Counted from the stretch's first letter, positions 1-7,656 are shown. The stretch is DNA of 64,000 nt from an uncultured Nocardioides sp. (GCF_947489365.1 NZ_CANLDB010000002.1:372001-436000), one strand, 5' to 3'. Notes: generated from the letters alone by a model not told the origin. Numbers and translations are program-made.

Positions 1-1
1 G

Positions 2-1582
2 GTGGGCGACTACGTCGGCGGGCGACCGGACGGCACCGGTCGACTGCTGTTGTTCCTCCCCGGCTCGGTCCGCACCAAGTACCCGGACGGCGGCTACGTC
101 GAGGACACCGCGTGGGACGTCGAGGGGTGCCTTGCCGCCGACCCGGACCCCGACCTCGTCGCCGCGTTGACCGAGGCTGGTGGCTCGCGCGAGAGGCGTC
201 GAGACCACCACGTCGACACCTCGCCTTGGCTGGACCCGATTCTCGGTCCGCACCCGTATGCCGGGAAGGCCGTGCGCGCCGAGCTGGCTCGGCTGGACGA
301 GTGCGCGGACCTCGGGTGGGACGGCCCGCACTGGGATGCGACCACGTACGCCGTGGCGTGCAACTTGGTGGAGTTCGGCAACTCCAACTGGTCGGGATAC
401 GACTTGGACGAGTTGCACGACGAGTTCATGGCGCGAGCTCCCGCAGACGCCGACTTCACCGCCACGCACCACGAGGCCAAGTGGGCCTCGGCGTTGAACA
501 CGGTCGACGGCGGAGGCAGGCCGTCACCGGACACCAACGCCGCCGACGTCTTCGACGACCTGCCCGCCGAGCCGGACAACCCCGGCGCCGAGGCGGGCCA
601 GGAGCTGACCGATGCACTCGGCGGGAAGTTCGCCCGGCTGTCGTTGTCGGCACTGCTGGACCCCGACCGGCCCCCTCGCGAGTACGTGGTCGACCCGTTG
701 CTGGCCACCGGTACGTCGGTCGCGCTCGTCGCCCCCGCCGGGCACCGCAAGTCGCTGTTGCTGTTGCGGCTTGCGTTGGCGGTGGCGCGCGGTGAAGACG
801 ACTTCGCCGGGATGCCAATCCCGCGAGCGCGGCGGGTGTTCTACGTCGACATGGAGAACACCGAGGACGACTTGCGTGAGCGGCTGACGTCGTTCGGCGT
901 CGGCCCCGGCGACGACGTCGACCGGTTCATCTTGATCTCCCTGCCGAGCATGAGCCCGCTCGACACCGCCACCGGTGGCGCCGAGCTCCTGGCCGCGCTC
1001 GACGCCTACGGGTTGGAGCCCGGCGACCTCGTGGTCTTGGACTCCTACCAGCGGATCACGGAGGCCGGGGAGAACGACTCCGACACCACGCGCGGCTACT
1101 ACCGCCACACCGGAGTCCACCTGAAGGCGCGCGGCTACACCGTGGTCCGCACCGACAACACCGGCAAGGACGTGAAGCGCGGCGCCCGAGGCAGCTCGGG
1201 CAAGCGGGACGACGTCGACGTGGAGTACCTGATCGAGTCGGCCGGCAACCAGATGGAGATCGCGGTCGGCAAGGCGCGGCAGCGCGGCGTCGACCGGATG
1301 GTGTTGACGGTCGTCACCGACGCCGAGGGGCGCACGACGTTCACCGCGTTGGACGCTCGCCGCGCGAAGACGAAGGTGGACCGAGCCGTGGAGCTGCTGG
1401 ACTCGCTCGGGTTGCCGGTCGACGTCAGCCAGCGCGAAGCGATCCGGCGCGCGGACGACGCGCAACAGGGTGTGGCCACCCAGGAGCGGGTCGGCCGCGA
1501 CACCTTGCGGGAGGCGGTTGTTCTGCGTCAGGAGCGCGCGGATAGCGGCCCGCGCGCCTTCCCCGACGACGGCTTCATCTAG
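2..1582 (+). CDS. Primase-polymerase C-terminal region fused to RepA-like AAA ATPase (5' end probably outside window)
   Basis: Likely element replication protein. Residues about 80-170 resemble the C-terminal part of bifunctional primase-polymerases (a PYAGKAVRAELARL segment followed by a helical, aromatic-rich stretch). Residues about 215-450 form a RecA/RepA-type AAA ATPase. It has a degenerate P-loop (APAGHRKS, lacking the last glycine), a Walker-B-like strand VFYVDMENTE, and a second acidic strand DLVVLDSYQ. A GTG is available at position 2, but the open frame reaches the window edge and the N-terminal primase core is missing, so the gene probably starts upstream. It is followed by a repeat-rich non-coding region that could be its origin. 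ATPase assignment is fairly sure; the primase part is weaker. Confidence 0.7.
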   Translation: MGDYVGGRPDGTGRLLLFLPGSVRTKYPDGGYVEDTAWDVEGCLAADPDPDLVAALTEAGGSRERRRDHHVDTSPWLDPILGPHPYAGKAVRAELARLDECADLGWDGPHWDATTYAVACNLVEFGNSNWSGYDLDELHDEFMARAPADADFTATHHEAKWASALNTVDGGGRPSPDTNAADVFDDLPAEPDNPGAEAGQELTDALGGKFARLSLSALLDPDRPPREYVVDPLLATGTSVALVAPAGHRKSLLLLRLALAVARGEDDFAGMPIPRARRVFYVDMENTEDDLRERLTSFGVGPGDDVDRFILISLPSMSPLDTATGGAELLAALDAYGLEPGDLVVLDSYQRITEAGENDSDTTRGYYRHTGVHLKARGYTVVRTDNTGKDVKRGARGSSGKRDDVDVEYLIESAGNQMEIAVGKARQRGVDRMVLTVVTDAEGRTTFTALDARRAKTKVDRAVELLDSLGLPVDVSQREAIRRADDAQQGVATQERVGRDTLREAVVLRQERADSGPRAFPDDGFI

Positions 1583-1592
1583 GCGCGCGGGT

Positions 1593-1633
1593 GCCGAGCC
1601 GCGCGGCCCCGCACGCTAGCCGCGCGGCTCGGC
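1593..1633. repeat. Perfect 15-bp inverted repeat with 11-nt loop
   Basis: The arms GCCGAGCCGCGCGGC (1593-1607) and GCCGCGCGGCTCGGC (1619-1633) pair without mismatch. The hairpin starts ten bases after the stop of the primase/ATPase gene. It could act as a transcription terminator, although no T-rich tail follows, or as a structured element of an origin. Confidence 0.8.
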
Positions 1634-1902
1634 GTTTCCGCAGGTCGGAGAAGAGATTGAAGCGCGCGGGTAGGTATCCGCGCGGTGCCGCGCGCGGCAG
1701 GACTCGGGCACCTGAGCCGGGCGCGCGGCGGCTCCCGCTCCCTAGGGAGCCGCGCGCCCGCGCGCCCCGCCGATCAAGGGAGAAGGACACCCACTCCTGG
1801 TTGGACATCACCGGGTGCGGCGAAGGCGCAGCGCGTCCACCGCGTCCGACCGCGCCCGTGGTGATGGACGCGGTCGGCGGAGGTCCGGCGAAGAAGCACG
1901 AA

Positions 1903-1951
1903 AGCCGAGAGCCGAGAGCCGGGAGCCGGGAGCCGAGAGCCGAGAGCCGAG
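1903..1951 (+). repeat. Seven tandem copies of the heptamer AGCCG(A/G)G
   Basis: The unit AGCCGAG or AGCCGGG occurs seven times without interruption, in the order A,A,G,G,A,A,A at the variable base. Seven is not a multiple of three, so the array is unlikely to be coding. It is either an iteron-like protein-binding array or a slippage-prone simple repeat; copy number may vary between isolates. Confidence 0.85.
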
Positions 1952-2066
1952 AGGCGGAGTAGCTGCCGCGCGGCGCGCTCGCTGTGAAGGCAAACGCGCC
2001 CGCGCGCGAGAGCGGCACGCGGACCCGGCTCGCTCCCCGCTCGCCCGACTCACCGCTGACCAGTAC

Positions 2067-2082
2067 TCGCACAAGTGTTCGA
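2067..2082. promoter_or_regulatory. LexA/SOS-box-like palindrome upstream of recombinase
   Basis: TCGCACaagtGTTCGA differs at one base from the actinobacterial LexA consensus TCGAAC-N4-GTTCGA. The flanking TAC/GTA bases extend the dyad to 22 bases with two mismatched base pairs in addition to the centre. It ends 58 bases before the recombinase start codon, a normal place for an operator. SOS control is inferred from the motif only. Confidence 0.5.
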
Positions 2083-2140
2083 GTAGCGTTCTTCCCGTCG
2101 GCAAGGGTCCCCATGCCGACGGACCACCTAGGAGCCCGCG

Positions 2141-2827
2141 ATGACCGACACCCCGACCCGGCCCCGAGTCCTCGGCTACGTGCGGCGCAGCACCGACAAG
2201 CAGGGCATCTCGGTGGAGGTGCAGGCCGCTCGGCTCACCGAGGCTGCCGAGCTCCTGGACTGGGACCTCGACCTGCGCATCGAGGAGGCCGCGTCCGCCA
2301 AGTCACTGGCCGGACGCCCGGTCCTCGCCGCCGCGCTGGCCGACCTCGGCGCGCACCGGGCCGACGTGCTGGCCGTGGCCAAGCTCGACCGGCTGTGCCG
2401 CGACGTCGCCGACTTCGCCGGGCTGCTGAACCGCGCCGAGCGCGAGCGCTGGGACGTCGTGTGCATGGACCTCGGCGTCGACACCAGCACGACCACCGGC
2501 AGGCTCATGGCCCACGTGACCGCAGCCTTCGCCGAGATGGAGCGGCGCCGCTTGGCCGAGCGCACCCGCGAAGGCATGGCCACGATCCGCGCCACGACCG
2601 GGAAGCACATGGGCCGACCGCCGAGCATCCCCGGCGAGGCCGAGGCGCGGATCGTCGCGCTTCACCGCGAGGGCATGTCCGCGTCAGCGATTGCCCGGCT
2701 GTTCAACGCGGAGGGCGTGTCGAAGGGGCCGGGCATGTCCCCCATCTGGAATCACAGCCACGTCGGCGCCGCGATCCGCAGAGCCGCCGTCCGCGCCGCC
2801 GCAGGCTCGTCGCTCAATCGTCTCTAA
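2141..2827 (+). CDS. Small serine recombinase (resolvase/invertase family)
   Basis: DNA recombinase of 228 residues. The N-terminal resolvase domain begins with LGYVRRSTDKQ, where the serine is the expected nucleophile. It continues through LAVAKLDRLCRDV and the GRLMAHVTAAFAEMERR long helix. A hinge GRPPS leads to a C-terminal helix-turn-helix (EARIVALHREGMSASAIARLF), as in Hin/resolvase proteins. Large serine integrases are about twice this length, so its role could be integration, excision or multimer resolution. AGGAG lies six bases before the ATG. The gene overlaps the opposing 2814-3356 gene tail-to-tail by 14 bases, and a LexA-like box lies upstream. Confidence 0.9.
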   Translation: MTDTPTRPRVLGYVRRSTDKQGISVEVQAARLTEAAELLDWDLDLRIEEAASAKSLAGRPVLAAALADLGAHRADVLAVAKLDRLCRDVADFAGLLNRAERERWDVVCMDLGVDTSTTTGRLMAHVTAAFAEMERRRLAERTREGMATIRATTGKHMGRPPSIPGEAEARIVALHREGMSASAIARLFNAEGVSKGPGMSPIWNHSHVGAAIRRAAVRAAAGSSLNRL

Positions 2828-3356
2828 TGTCGGCCGCGATCTCGGCCTCATCGCCACATCGCTCGTCGACCTCGTTCGGATTGACGTTCTCGAGAATCTC
2901 GGGCCGGTCGATTCCTCGATCAACAGCGACCCCGACATTCTCTATTGCCGTGGCACAGATCTGCGCATCCTCGATATCCGATGGGGCCACAGGAATTCGC
3001 TGATCAACGAGAGAACCGCCGACTGTAAGTATTCCCCCGGCCAACGCTAGCGACGTCGTAGTTGCTAGGAACTTCCACACGCGCGGCGCAAACCTGGCGA
3101 GCAGTCCCTGTCTCTCCTGCAACTCCTCTGCAGCCCGCTCGATCTGATCGTCGAGGTCTTCGCGGTTGGGACGCTGCCGAACCGAGCGAACTGGGGTCGG
3201 CGGCAGTTGTTGCTCGGGGATGCCGTGCTGCGCCCGTATGTAGCCGAGGATCTCCTCGGCCTCGGCAAAGTCACGCATCATCCGCTCGTGCTCGGGTCTC
3301 CAATTCGTCAGACCCTCGGGCCCCTCCGGCTCAGGCCCGGGCCGTTCGTCAGTCAC
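2814..3356 (-). CDS. Hypothetical single-span membrane protein of the element
   Basis: Protein of 180 residues, not recognised. It has an acidic/proline-rich N-terminus and a charged, probably helical segment at about residues 60-85. A hydrophobic segment at about 93-115 (FLATTTSLALAGGILTVGG) is followed by an acidic C-terminal tail with two cysteines. The GTG start lies inside the end of the upstream membrane-protein gene (8-base overlap), so the two are probably translated together. Base composition is visibly less GC-rich than the flanking genes. It could be cargo such as an exclusion or immunity function, but nothing in the sequence proves that. Confidence 0.6.
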   Translation of the reverse strand: MTDERPGPEPEGPEGLTNWRPEHERMMRDFAEAEEILGYIRAQHGIPEQQLPPTPVRSVRQRPNREDLDDQIERAAEELQERQGLLARFAPRVWKFLATTTSLALAGGILTVGGSLVDQRIPVAPSDIEDAQICATAIENVGVAVDRGIDRPEILENVNPNEVDERCGDEAEIAADIRDD

Positions 3357-3669
3357 GCCAGGTGTCTTCTTGGCGCGCAGTCGACATGGCCCGCTTGACA
3401 GCCTGCAATCTTCTCAGATTCTGCTCTGCGTCGGAAACAGCTCGACGCCGATCCCAGAGTTCAATCACGAGGGTCTGGCAGACGAAAAACGCGACGAATG
3501 CCAGTGCTAAGAAAGTTAGTCCGAAAAGACGGGCCCATATAACCGCAGCCGTCTGCGAACTATCGGTGAAGACATCGACCGCGGAAGGCGCTGCCGACAA
3601 GACCACAACAGGAGTGAGAATTAGCGCGATTGCGGGAAGGAGCGGGAATCCTCTCAGCCGTCGCATCAT
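3349..3669 (-). CDS. Small two-span membrane protein of the element
   Basis: Protein of 106 residues, not recognised. The N-terminus begins MMRR and enters a hydrophobic segment (about residues 8-28). A second hydrophobic segment lies at about 44-66 (LFGLTFLALAFVAFFVC), followed by a basic, helical cytoplasmic-looking tail with WDRRRAVSDAEQNLRRLQAV. First gene of a two-gene leftward unit; its stop overlaps the GTG of the next gene. Local GC is the lowest in the window, which suggests a separate acquisition history. No Shine-Dalgarno is obvious before the tandem ATGs. Confidence 0.6.
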   Translation of the reverse strand: MMRRLRGFPLLPAIALILTPVVVLSAAPSAVDVFTDSSQTAAVIWARLFGLTFLALAFVAFFVCQTLVIELWDRRRAVSDAEQNLRRLQAVKRAMSTARQEDTWRD

Positions 3670-4016
3670 CCGGGCAGACTACCCGTCGGCGCGCTAGGAC
3701 GCGATCTGCAATTGGGGCTGAGCCTCTCGACCGTACGTCCCCTAAGACCTCGCCCCTGGCGCCTCCGCACAGAACCGCACCTCTCCCGCACGACCAGTCG
3801 CCGGGCGCACCCGAGGGCCGGGCGACCGCCTCACAACCGCTCCTATCGCCTCGGGCGCGGCGACCCGCACCGGCCCGATTCCGGTCCGGTATCGTTGTCA
3901 ACGTCAACCAGTTCGGTTGGCAGGCAGTGGGCCCAGGTGGGCCGAACAGGAACCGGCAGCGGACGCCTTGTCCGCAACACCCGTAGATCCTCGACCCCAC
4001 CAGGGAGACGTCACAC
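3670..4016. other. Intergenic region between divergent membrane-protein and capsid genes
   Basis: About 350 bases with no supported gene. It must contain promoters for the leftward membrane-protein unit and probably for the capsid gene, but no clear -35/-10 pair could be assigned. A short dyad GTTGTCAAC lies near 3894-3902. The only notable signal near the capsid gene is GGGAG nine bases before its ATG. Confidence 0.5.
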
Positions 4017-5207
4017 ATGACCACCACTCGCGCCGAGCTGCTCGCAGCGGGCGACATCACCGGGCTGCTGGCCCGCAACCGCGCCGAGTTCGGCGGCGCC
4101 CGCATGATGGCGCGCGGCTACTACGCGCTCGGCGACCGGCAGCTCAAGACCGCAGACGGTCGCGACTTCAACGAGCTCTTCGCCGAGCTCACCGAGGTGA
4201 TGAGCCTCGCGAACGACCAGCAGCAGCGCTTCACCGACGTGTTCACCTACCCGGTGACCTCGCCGGTCACCTCGGTCCTGCAGACCGTCGGCGGTGGCGC
4301 CGACGTGTTCGAGGTCGCGACCGAGTACGGCATCCCCGAGGCGTCCCGGCTGACCCACGAGACGCTGGACCTCGGCGCGACCTTCCAGTGGTACGACGCC
4401 CGCCTCGGGTGGACGTGGCGCTACCTGACCGACGCAAGCGACGCCGAGATTACCGCCGCGACCGTGCAGGTGATCAACGCCGACCGCGAGAACGTCTTCA
4501 CCGACATCATGCGGACGGTCTTCTCCCCCACCACCCGCAAGGTCACCGACCCCAACACCAAGAACGTCTACGACGTCTTCGCGTTCGCCAACGGTGACGG
4601 GTGGACCCCGCCTGCCTACAACGGCAACACGTTCCCCGGGTCGCACACGCACTTCCGGACCTCGGGCGAGGCCCAGGTCGTCTCCAGCGACCTGGACGTG
4701 ATCATCGACGACTTCAAGTCGCACGGGTACTCCGCCGAGAACGGCACCCAGGTCGTCATCTTCGTCAACGCCTTCGAGGGCAACCGCGTCTCCCGCTTCC
4801 GCGTGGCCGACGGCGACCGCGCCGACTTCATCCCCGCCTCGGGCGCTCGCTTCTACGCCGAGGGCCAGCTGGTGGGCGACCAGCCCGCCGCGACGTTCGC
4901 GGGCTTCCCGGTTCTCGGCGGGTACGGCGACGCGATCCTCAACGAGTCCGACCGCATCCCCGCCGGGTACGTGGTCGGTCTCGCCTCCGGTGGGCGACTC
5001 GTGAACTCCAACCCGCTGATGCTCCGCGAGCACTCGCGCATCAAGGGCCTGACGGTCATCGAGGGCTCGCGGTCCGACTACCCGCTGATCGACAGCTACT
5101 TCACCCACGGCTTCGGCACCGGTGTCCGCCACCGCCTGGCCGGCTTCGTCCTGCAGATCAGCACCAACGCGACCTACACGCCGCCGTCGCTGTACGTCGC
5201 TTCCTGA
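4017..5207 (+). CDS. Phage major-capsid-type protein
   Basis: Probable HK97-fold shell protein, 396 residues. It resembles a capsid family found in actinophages: a helical N-terminal arm (RAELLAAGDITGLLARNRAEF), then FQWYDARLGWTWRYL, and the segment NGNTFPGSHTHFRTSGEA. The C-terminal half continues through IPAGYVVGLASGG, NSNPLMLREH and FGTGVRHRLAGFVLQI. No separate protease or scaffold gene is visible upstream in the window. Start supported by GGGAG nine bases before ATG. A 16-bp stem-loop follows the stop, fitting high expression relative to downstream genes. The assignment rests on remembered family sequence; a structure-based check would settle it. Confidence 0.7.
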   Translation: MTTTRAELLAAGDITGLLARNRAEFGGARMMARGYYALGDRQLKTADGRDFNELFAELTEVMSLANDQQQRFTDVFTYPVTSPVTSVLQTVGGGADVFEVATEYGIPEASRLTHETLDLGATFQWYDARLGWTWRYLTDASDAEITAATVQVINADRENVFTDIMRTVFSPTTRKVTDPNTKNVYDVFAFANGDGWTPPAYNGNTFPGSHTHFRTSGEAQVVSSDLDVIIDDFKSHGYSAENGTQVVIFVNAFEGNRVSRFRVADGDRADFIPASGARFYAEGQLVGDQPAATFAGFPVLGGYGDAILNESDRIPAGYVVGLASGGRLVNSNPLMLREHSRIKGLTVIEGSRSDYPLIDSYFTHGFGTGVRHRLAGFVLQISTNATYTPPSLYVAS

Positions 5208-5211
5208 GACT

Positions 5212-5253
5212 CCCGGCCCCGGCGCGGATGGGGCGCGCCGCGCCGGGGCCGGG
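5212..5253 (+). terminator. 16-bp perfect GC stem-loop after the capsid gene
   Basis: CCCGGCCCCGGCGCGG (5212-5227) pairs fully with CCGCGCCGGGGCCGGG (5238-5253) around a 10-nt loop, starting five bases after the capsid stop. There is no T-tract, as is common in very GC-rich genomes. A short direct repeat, AACAGCGCCCC twice, follows at about 5255-5276. It may be a partial terminator or mRNA stabiliser that lowers expression of the downstream genes relative to the capsid. Confidence 0.7.
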
Positions 5254-5292
5254 GAACAGCGCCCCAACAGCGCCCCGCCGAAGGAGCATCAG

Positions 5293-5757
5293 ATGACCAC
5301 CGACATCAACGAGACGACGGCCCGCACCATGGCCGACGCCTACACCGGCAACTCGCTCATCTTCAACGACCCCGAGGACCGCACACGGTGGTGCGAGCCG
5401 CTCGGCACGGAGCTCGGGTGGGCCGACGCCACGATCTTCATCGCGCTCGGCGCCCCGGTCGCGACCGAGCTCCTGACCTACGACGCCACGACCCCGCTGC
5501 TGCGATGGGCCGACCCCGACGTCCCAGCCGTCACGATCCTCGACGCGCTGTTCGACCCGCCCAACCACAAGGCCAAGGCGTGCGACCGGTGCGGGTGCTC
5601 GATGCGAGGGCTCCGGGTCCACAGGCTGTGGGTGCCGTGCGACCAGTCGGCTGTCGAGGTCCAGACCTGCGGGCTGTGCCACGACACTCTCAACGACGTC
5701 TTCCGAGCTGCTCCGGATGCGGGCGGGCCTGCAGGTCGCGTCCTCGTTTGGCGGTAG
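5293..5757 (+). CDS. Hypothetical protein with two CxxC zinc-type knuckles
   Basis: Protein of 154 residues, unknown function. Two cysteine pairs in the C-terminal half (CDRCGCS and CGLCHD, separated by about 36 residues) look like one four-cysteine zinc site. Start chosen at ATG 5293, which has AAGGAG six bases upstream; the frame stays open further upstream but that part lies in the stem-loop. It is followed after two bases by the GTG of the next gene, so the capsid-to-6754 genes appear to be one transcript. A virion-associated or regulatory role is possible but unproven. Confidence 0.65.
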   Translation: MTTDINETTARTMADAYTGNSLIFNDPEDRTRWCEPLGTELGWADATIFIALGAPVATELLTYDATTPLLRWADPDVPAVTILDALFDPPNHKAKACDRCGCSMRGLRVHRLWVPCDQSAVEVQTCGLCHDTLNDVFRAAPDAGGPAGRVLVWR

Positions 5758-5759
5758 CC

Positions 5760-6398
5760 GTGGCCGGGCGCAGGAAGTCTCACGGCGACGAGTGGTGGGC
5801 CAAGCACCCCGAGGTCGTCCGGTGCAACGGCACGATCATCTCCACCGGCGAGCAGTGCCGCACCGAGGCGCACCCGGGCGCCAGCGTGTGTTTCAAGCAC
5901 GGCGCGAACCTGCCCGCCGTGCGCGAGAAGGCAGCGCGTCGGATCGGCACGTCACTGGACGACGCCGTGAGGCGGCTGCAAGCGATGCTGGACGACCCCG
6001 CCACCGAGCCCCGGGACAAGATCCGCATCCTGCACGACTTGCTCGACCGGGGCGGGCTCGGCGCCACGTCCAAGGTGCTGCTCGGCGTCACCGAGGTCGA
6101 CCCCGTCGAGGACCTGTTCCGTCGGATGCTGGCCGAGCCCGGCACGCTCGTGGATGCCCGGTACGCCGACGAGCAGCCGGAGGCCAGCGACGAGGTGTTC
6201 GCCGCGCTCAACCGCGCCGCCGACCGCGACGGCGCCGACGAAGACCTCATCGGCGACGTAGTCGACGCCGAGCTGGTCGAGGACGATCCGGCGCCGAGCT
6301 CGCCGGACCGCCACTTCGTACATGAGACGCGCTCGATGAGTGACAGGCCTCCCACGCATATCCGGCGCGACCTGGAACGCCTCGGACTCCTGCGTTGA
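5760..6398 (+). CDS. Zinc-motif protein, possibly terminase small-subunit-like
   Basis: Protein of 212 residues starting at GTG 5760, two bases after the previous stop. The N-terminal part carries a C-x(10)-C-x(10)-C-x(2)-H motif (VRCNGTIISTGEQC, then VCFKHG) and then a helical basic region. This arrangement is seen in actinophage and actinobacterial proteins sometimes annotated as DNA-binding or terminase small-subunit-like. The C-terminal half is acidic and probably disordered. No large terminase gene follows, so packaging, if any, would depend on a gene outside the window or on a helper phage. Confidence 0.55.
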   Translation: MAGRRKSHGDEWWAKHPEVVRCNGTIISTGEQCRTEAHPGASVCFKHGANLPAVREKAARRIGTSLDDAVRRLQAMLDDPATEPRDKIRILHDLLDRGGLGATSKVLLGVTEVDPVEDLFRRMLAEPGTLVDARYADEQPEASDEVFAALNRAADRDGADEDLIGDVVDAELVEDDPAPSSPDRHFVHETRSMSDRPPTHIRRDLERLGLLR

Positions 6399-6754
6399 TG
6401 ACCGGCGTCGACGACAACGACGTGAAGCGTCGCCGACGCCGGTTCTTCGAGCATGACCACCCGACGCTGTCGTGCCGACGGTGCGGTGCCCTCTTCTACA
6501 CCGCCACCGGCCTCGCCGAACACTCCCGGCTCGGGTGCGGGCTGGGCCACGGGTCGCCTGTCCGGGTCCGCCGCATGTGGGTCCTCACCCCTGCGGGCCG
6601 GGACGTCCTGCGAGACACCGGACGGGCGGTGTCGGCCCGCAACAACGCCCGGCGCGTCCGATGCGCCGAATGCGGCCTGACGTCGACTCCCTCGGGAGTC
6701 GGCACCCATCAGTCCTTCACCGGCCACACCGGACGCGCCGAGGTCACCAACTAG
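6398..6754 (+). CDS. Two-finger zinc-binding protein of the element
   Basis: Protein of 118 residues with a basic N-terminus (VKRRRRRFF). Finger one is C-x2-C-x(12)-H-x5-C (CRRCGALFYTATGLAEHSRLGC). Finger two is C-x2-C-x(12)-H-x5-H (CAECGLTSTPSGVGTHQSFTGH), the spacing of C2H2 fingers. The linker between them is basic. ATG 6398 overlaps the previous stop (TGATG); a TTG three bases earlier is also possible. A nucleic-acid-binding role is likely. Convergent with the next gene, ten bases away. Confidence 0.65.
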   Translation: MTGVDDNDVKRRRRRFFEHDHPTLSCRRCGALFYTATGLAEHSRLGCGLGHGSPVRVRRMWVLTPAGRDVLRDTGRAVSARNNARRVRCAECGLTSTPSGVGTHQSFTGHTGRAEVTN

Positions 6755-6764
6755 GTGGAGCCGC

Positions 6765-7058
6765 TCACCCGTGCTGCTCACACTGGCAAGAGCACCGATT
6801 CATCGAGGCATCGACCAACCAGCTCCAGAAGATGGAGTCGCGCAAGTCATCGAACTCGGCGGCCACGGCACGGGGGTCGTTGTCGTGCCGCACAAGGATC
6901 CTGGTCTCGATCAGCTCCTCCAAGAACGCGCGGGCGCGCCTTGCGATGCCCTGCTCGTACTCATCTTCGCCGGTCCACCGGGTCGCGGTCAGATGCCGAT
7001 CAAGGACGTCCTGAACCTCGTCAAACACAGCGAAGGACTCAGCCATGTCGCCCCTCAT
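6765..7058 (-). CDS. Hypothetical small acidic protein
   Basis: Protein of 97 residues (93 if started at ATG 7046), not recognised. Mostly helical and acidic, with a tryptophan-rich patch FWSWLVDASMN and a cysteine-containing tail CSCQCEQHG. ATG 7058 overlaps the upstream stop as ATGA, pointing to translational coupling. ATG 7046 has GAGG six bases upstream and is the alternative. Last gene of a leftward unit that converges on the capsid transcript. Confidence 0.6.
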   Translation of the reverse strand: MRGDMAESFAVFDEVQDVLDRHLTATRWTGEDEYEQGIARRARAFLEELIETRILVRHDNDPRAVAAEFDDLRDSIFWSWLVDASMNRCSCQCEQHG

Positions 7059-7627
7059 GCGGCACCGTCCTCGGCGGCGTCATCGTGGGACTCGGTCAAC
7101 GCCGCGACGATGTCGTCCATGCCCAGCGACAGGCAGGGCTTGTCGTCCGGCTCAATCCAGGCGTTGAGCCGGCTGAGAGTGGCCCAGGCCATCCGCCCGT
7201 TCGCGCTGAACTCCAGCTCGACCTCGGCGTCGTCGGCGTACGTGGCGAGCCAGGCCTTCAGGTCGCGGACAGTCGCGATCCCCGTCTCAGAGGGGCTGGC
7301 CACGAGCTGGAAGAGCTCAATACCGGTGTCCCAGCGGTTGACCGTCGCGACCTCGGTCGAAGGAACCTGGTCCGGCCAGCACGCCTCACACAACACGAAC
7401 TCCCAGCGGACCACCGAGCCCGCCGTGAGGTCCTTGCCAAGCTCGTCGTAGATGTCCTTGATGGCGTCCTGCTGGTGGTCGATCGCACGCCGAACGTGGG
7501 CGACCGGCAAGCCGAGGTCTTGGAGCTGGGTGGCGGCCCAGCGCTGGTCGCCGTGGAGCAGCAGCTCACCGTGCCAGGGAGCGCCACAGACGCAGCGCGG
7601 ACGGTCGGGGGTAGGGATGGTGCTCAT
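7055..7627 (-). CDS. Hypothetical protein with CxC/CxxC cysteine cluster
   Basis: Protein of 190 residues, function unknown. The N-terminal CVCGAPWHG and the later CEACWP give four cysteines that could hold a zinc ion. The C-terminal half is acidic and mixed alpha/beta. ATG 7627 was chosen because a full GGAGG lies six bases upstream; the much longer open frame upstream runs through a structured leader and is rejected. The stop overlaps the next gene. A 258-base leader with a candidate promoter precedes it. Confidence 0.7.
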   Translation of the reverse strand: MSTIPTPDRPRCVCGAPWHGELLLHGDQRWAATQLQDLGLPVAHVRRAIDHQQDAIKDIYDELGKDLTAGSVVRWEFVLCEACWPDQVPSTEVATVNRWDTGIELFQLVASPSETGIATVRDLKAWLATYADDAEVELEFSANGRMAWATLSRLNAWIEPDDKPCLSLGMDDIVAALTESHDDAAEDGAA

Positions 7628-7656
7628 GAAAGGCCTCCAAGGGCTCACGAGGTTTG

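Larger units (their letters stand above)
1583..2140. other. Repeat-rich intergenic region (candidate origin/regulatory region)
   Basis: This 558-base stretch contains no convincing gene; frames that stay open are low-complexity Arg/Pro/Ala translations. It holds about ten copies of a CGCGCGG-type motif between 1581 and 2010, a perfect 15-base inverted repeat, a seven-copy heptamer array and a LexA-like palindrome close to the recombinase start. Its position directly after a replication protein gene and before a recombinase gene makes it a candidate replication origin and promoter region; this is inference. Confidence 0.6.

Noticed and set aside
2141..2827. Main integrase of the element
   Set aside because: The family (about 228 residues with a short C-terminal HTH) is more often resolvase/invertase. 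A large serine or tyrosine integrase could lie left of the window, so the integrase label is withheld.
1984..3003. Long plus-strand open frame (339 codons) over the recombinase
   Set aside because: Arg/Pro-rich shadow of the recombinase gene, which has the family motifs, a ribosome-binding site and normal composition.
3630..3986. Possible gene upstream of the capsid gene
   Set aside because: Pro/Arg/Ser low-complexity translation with no start signal; treated as intergenic.
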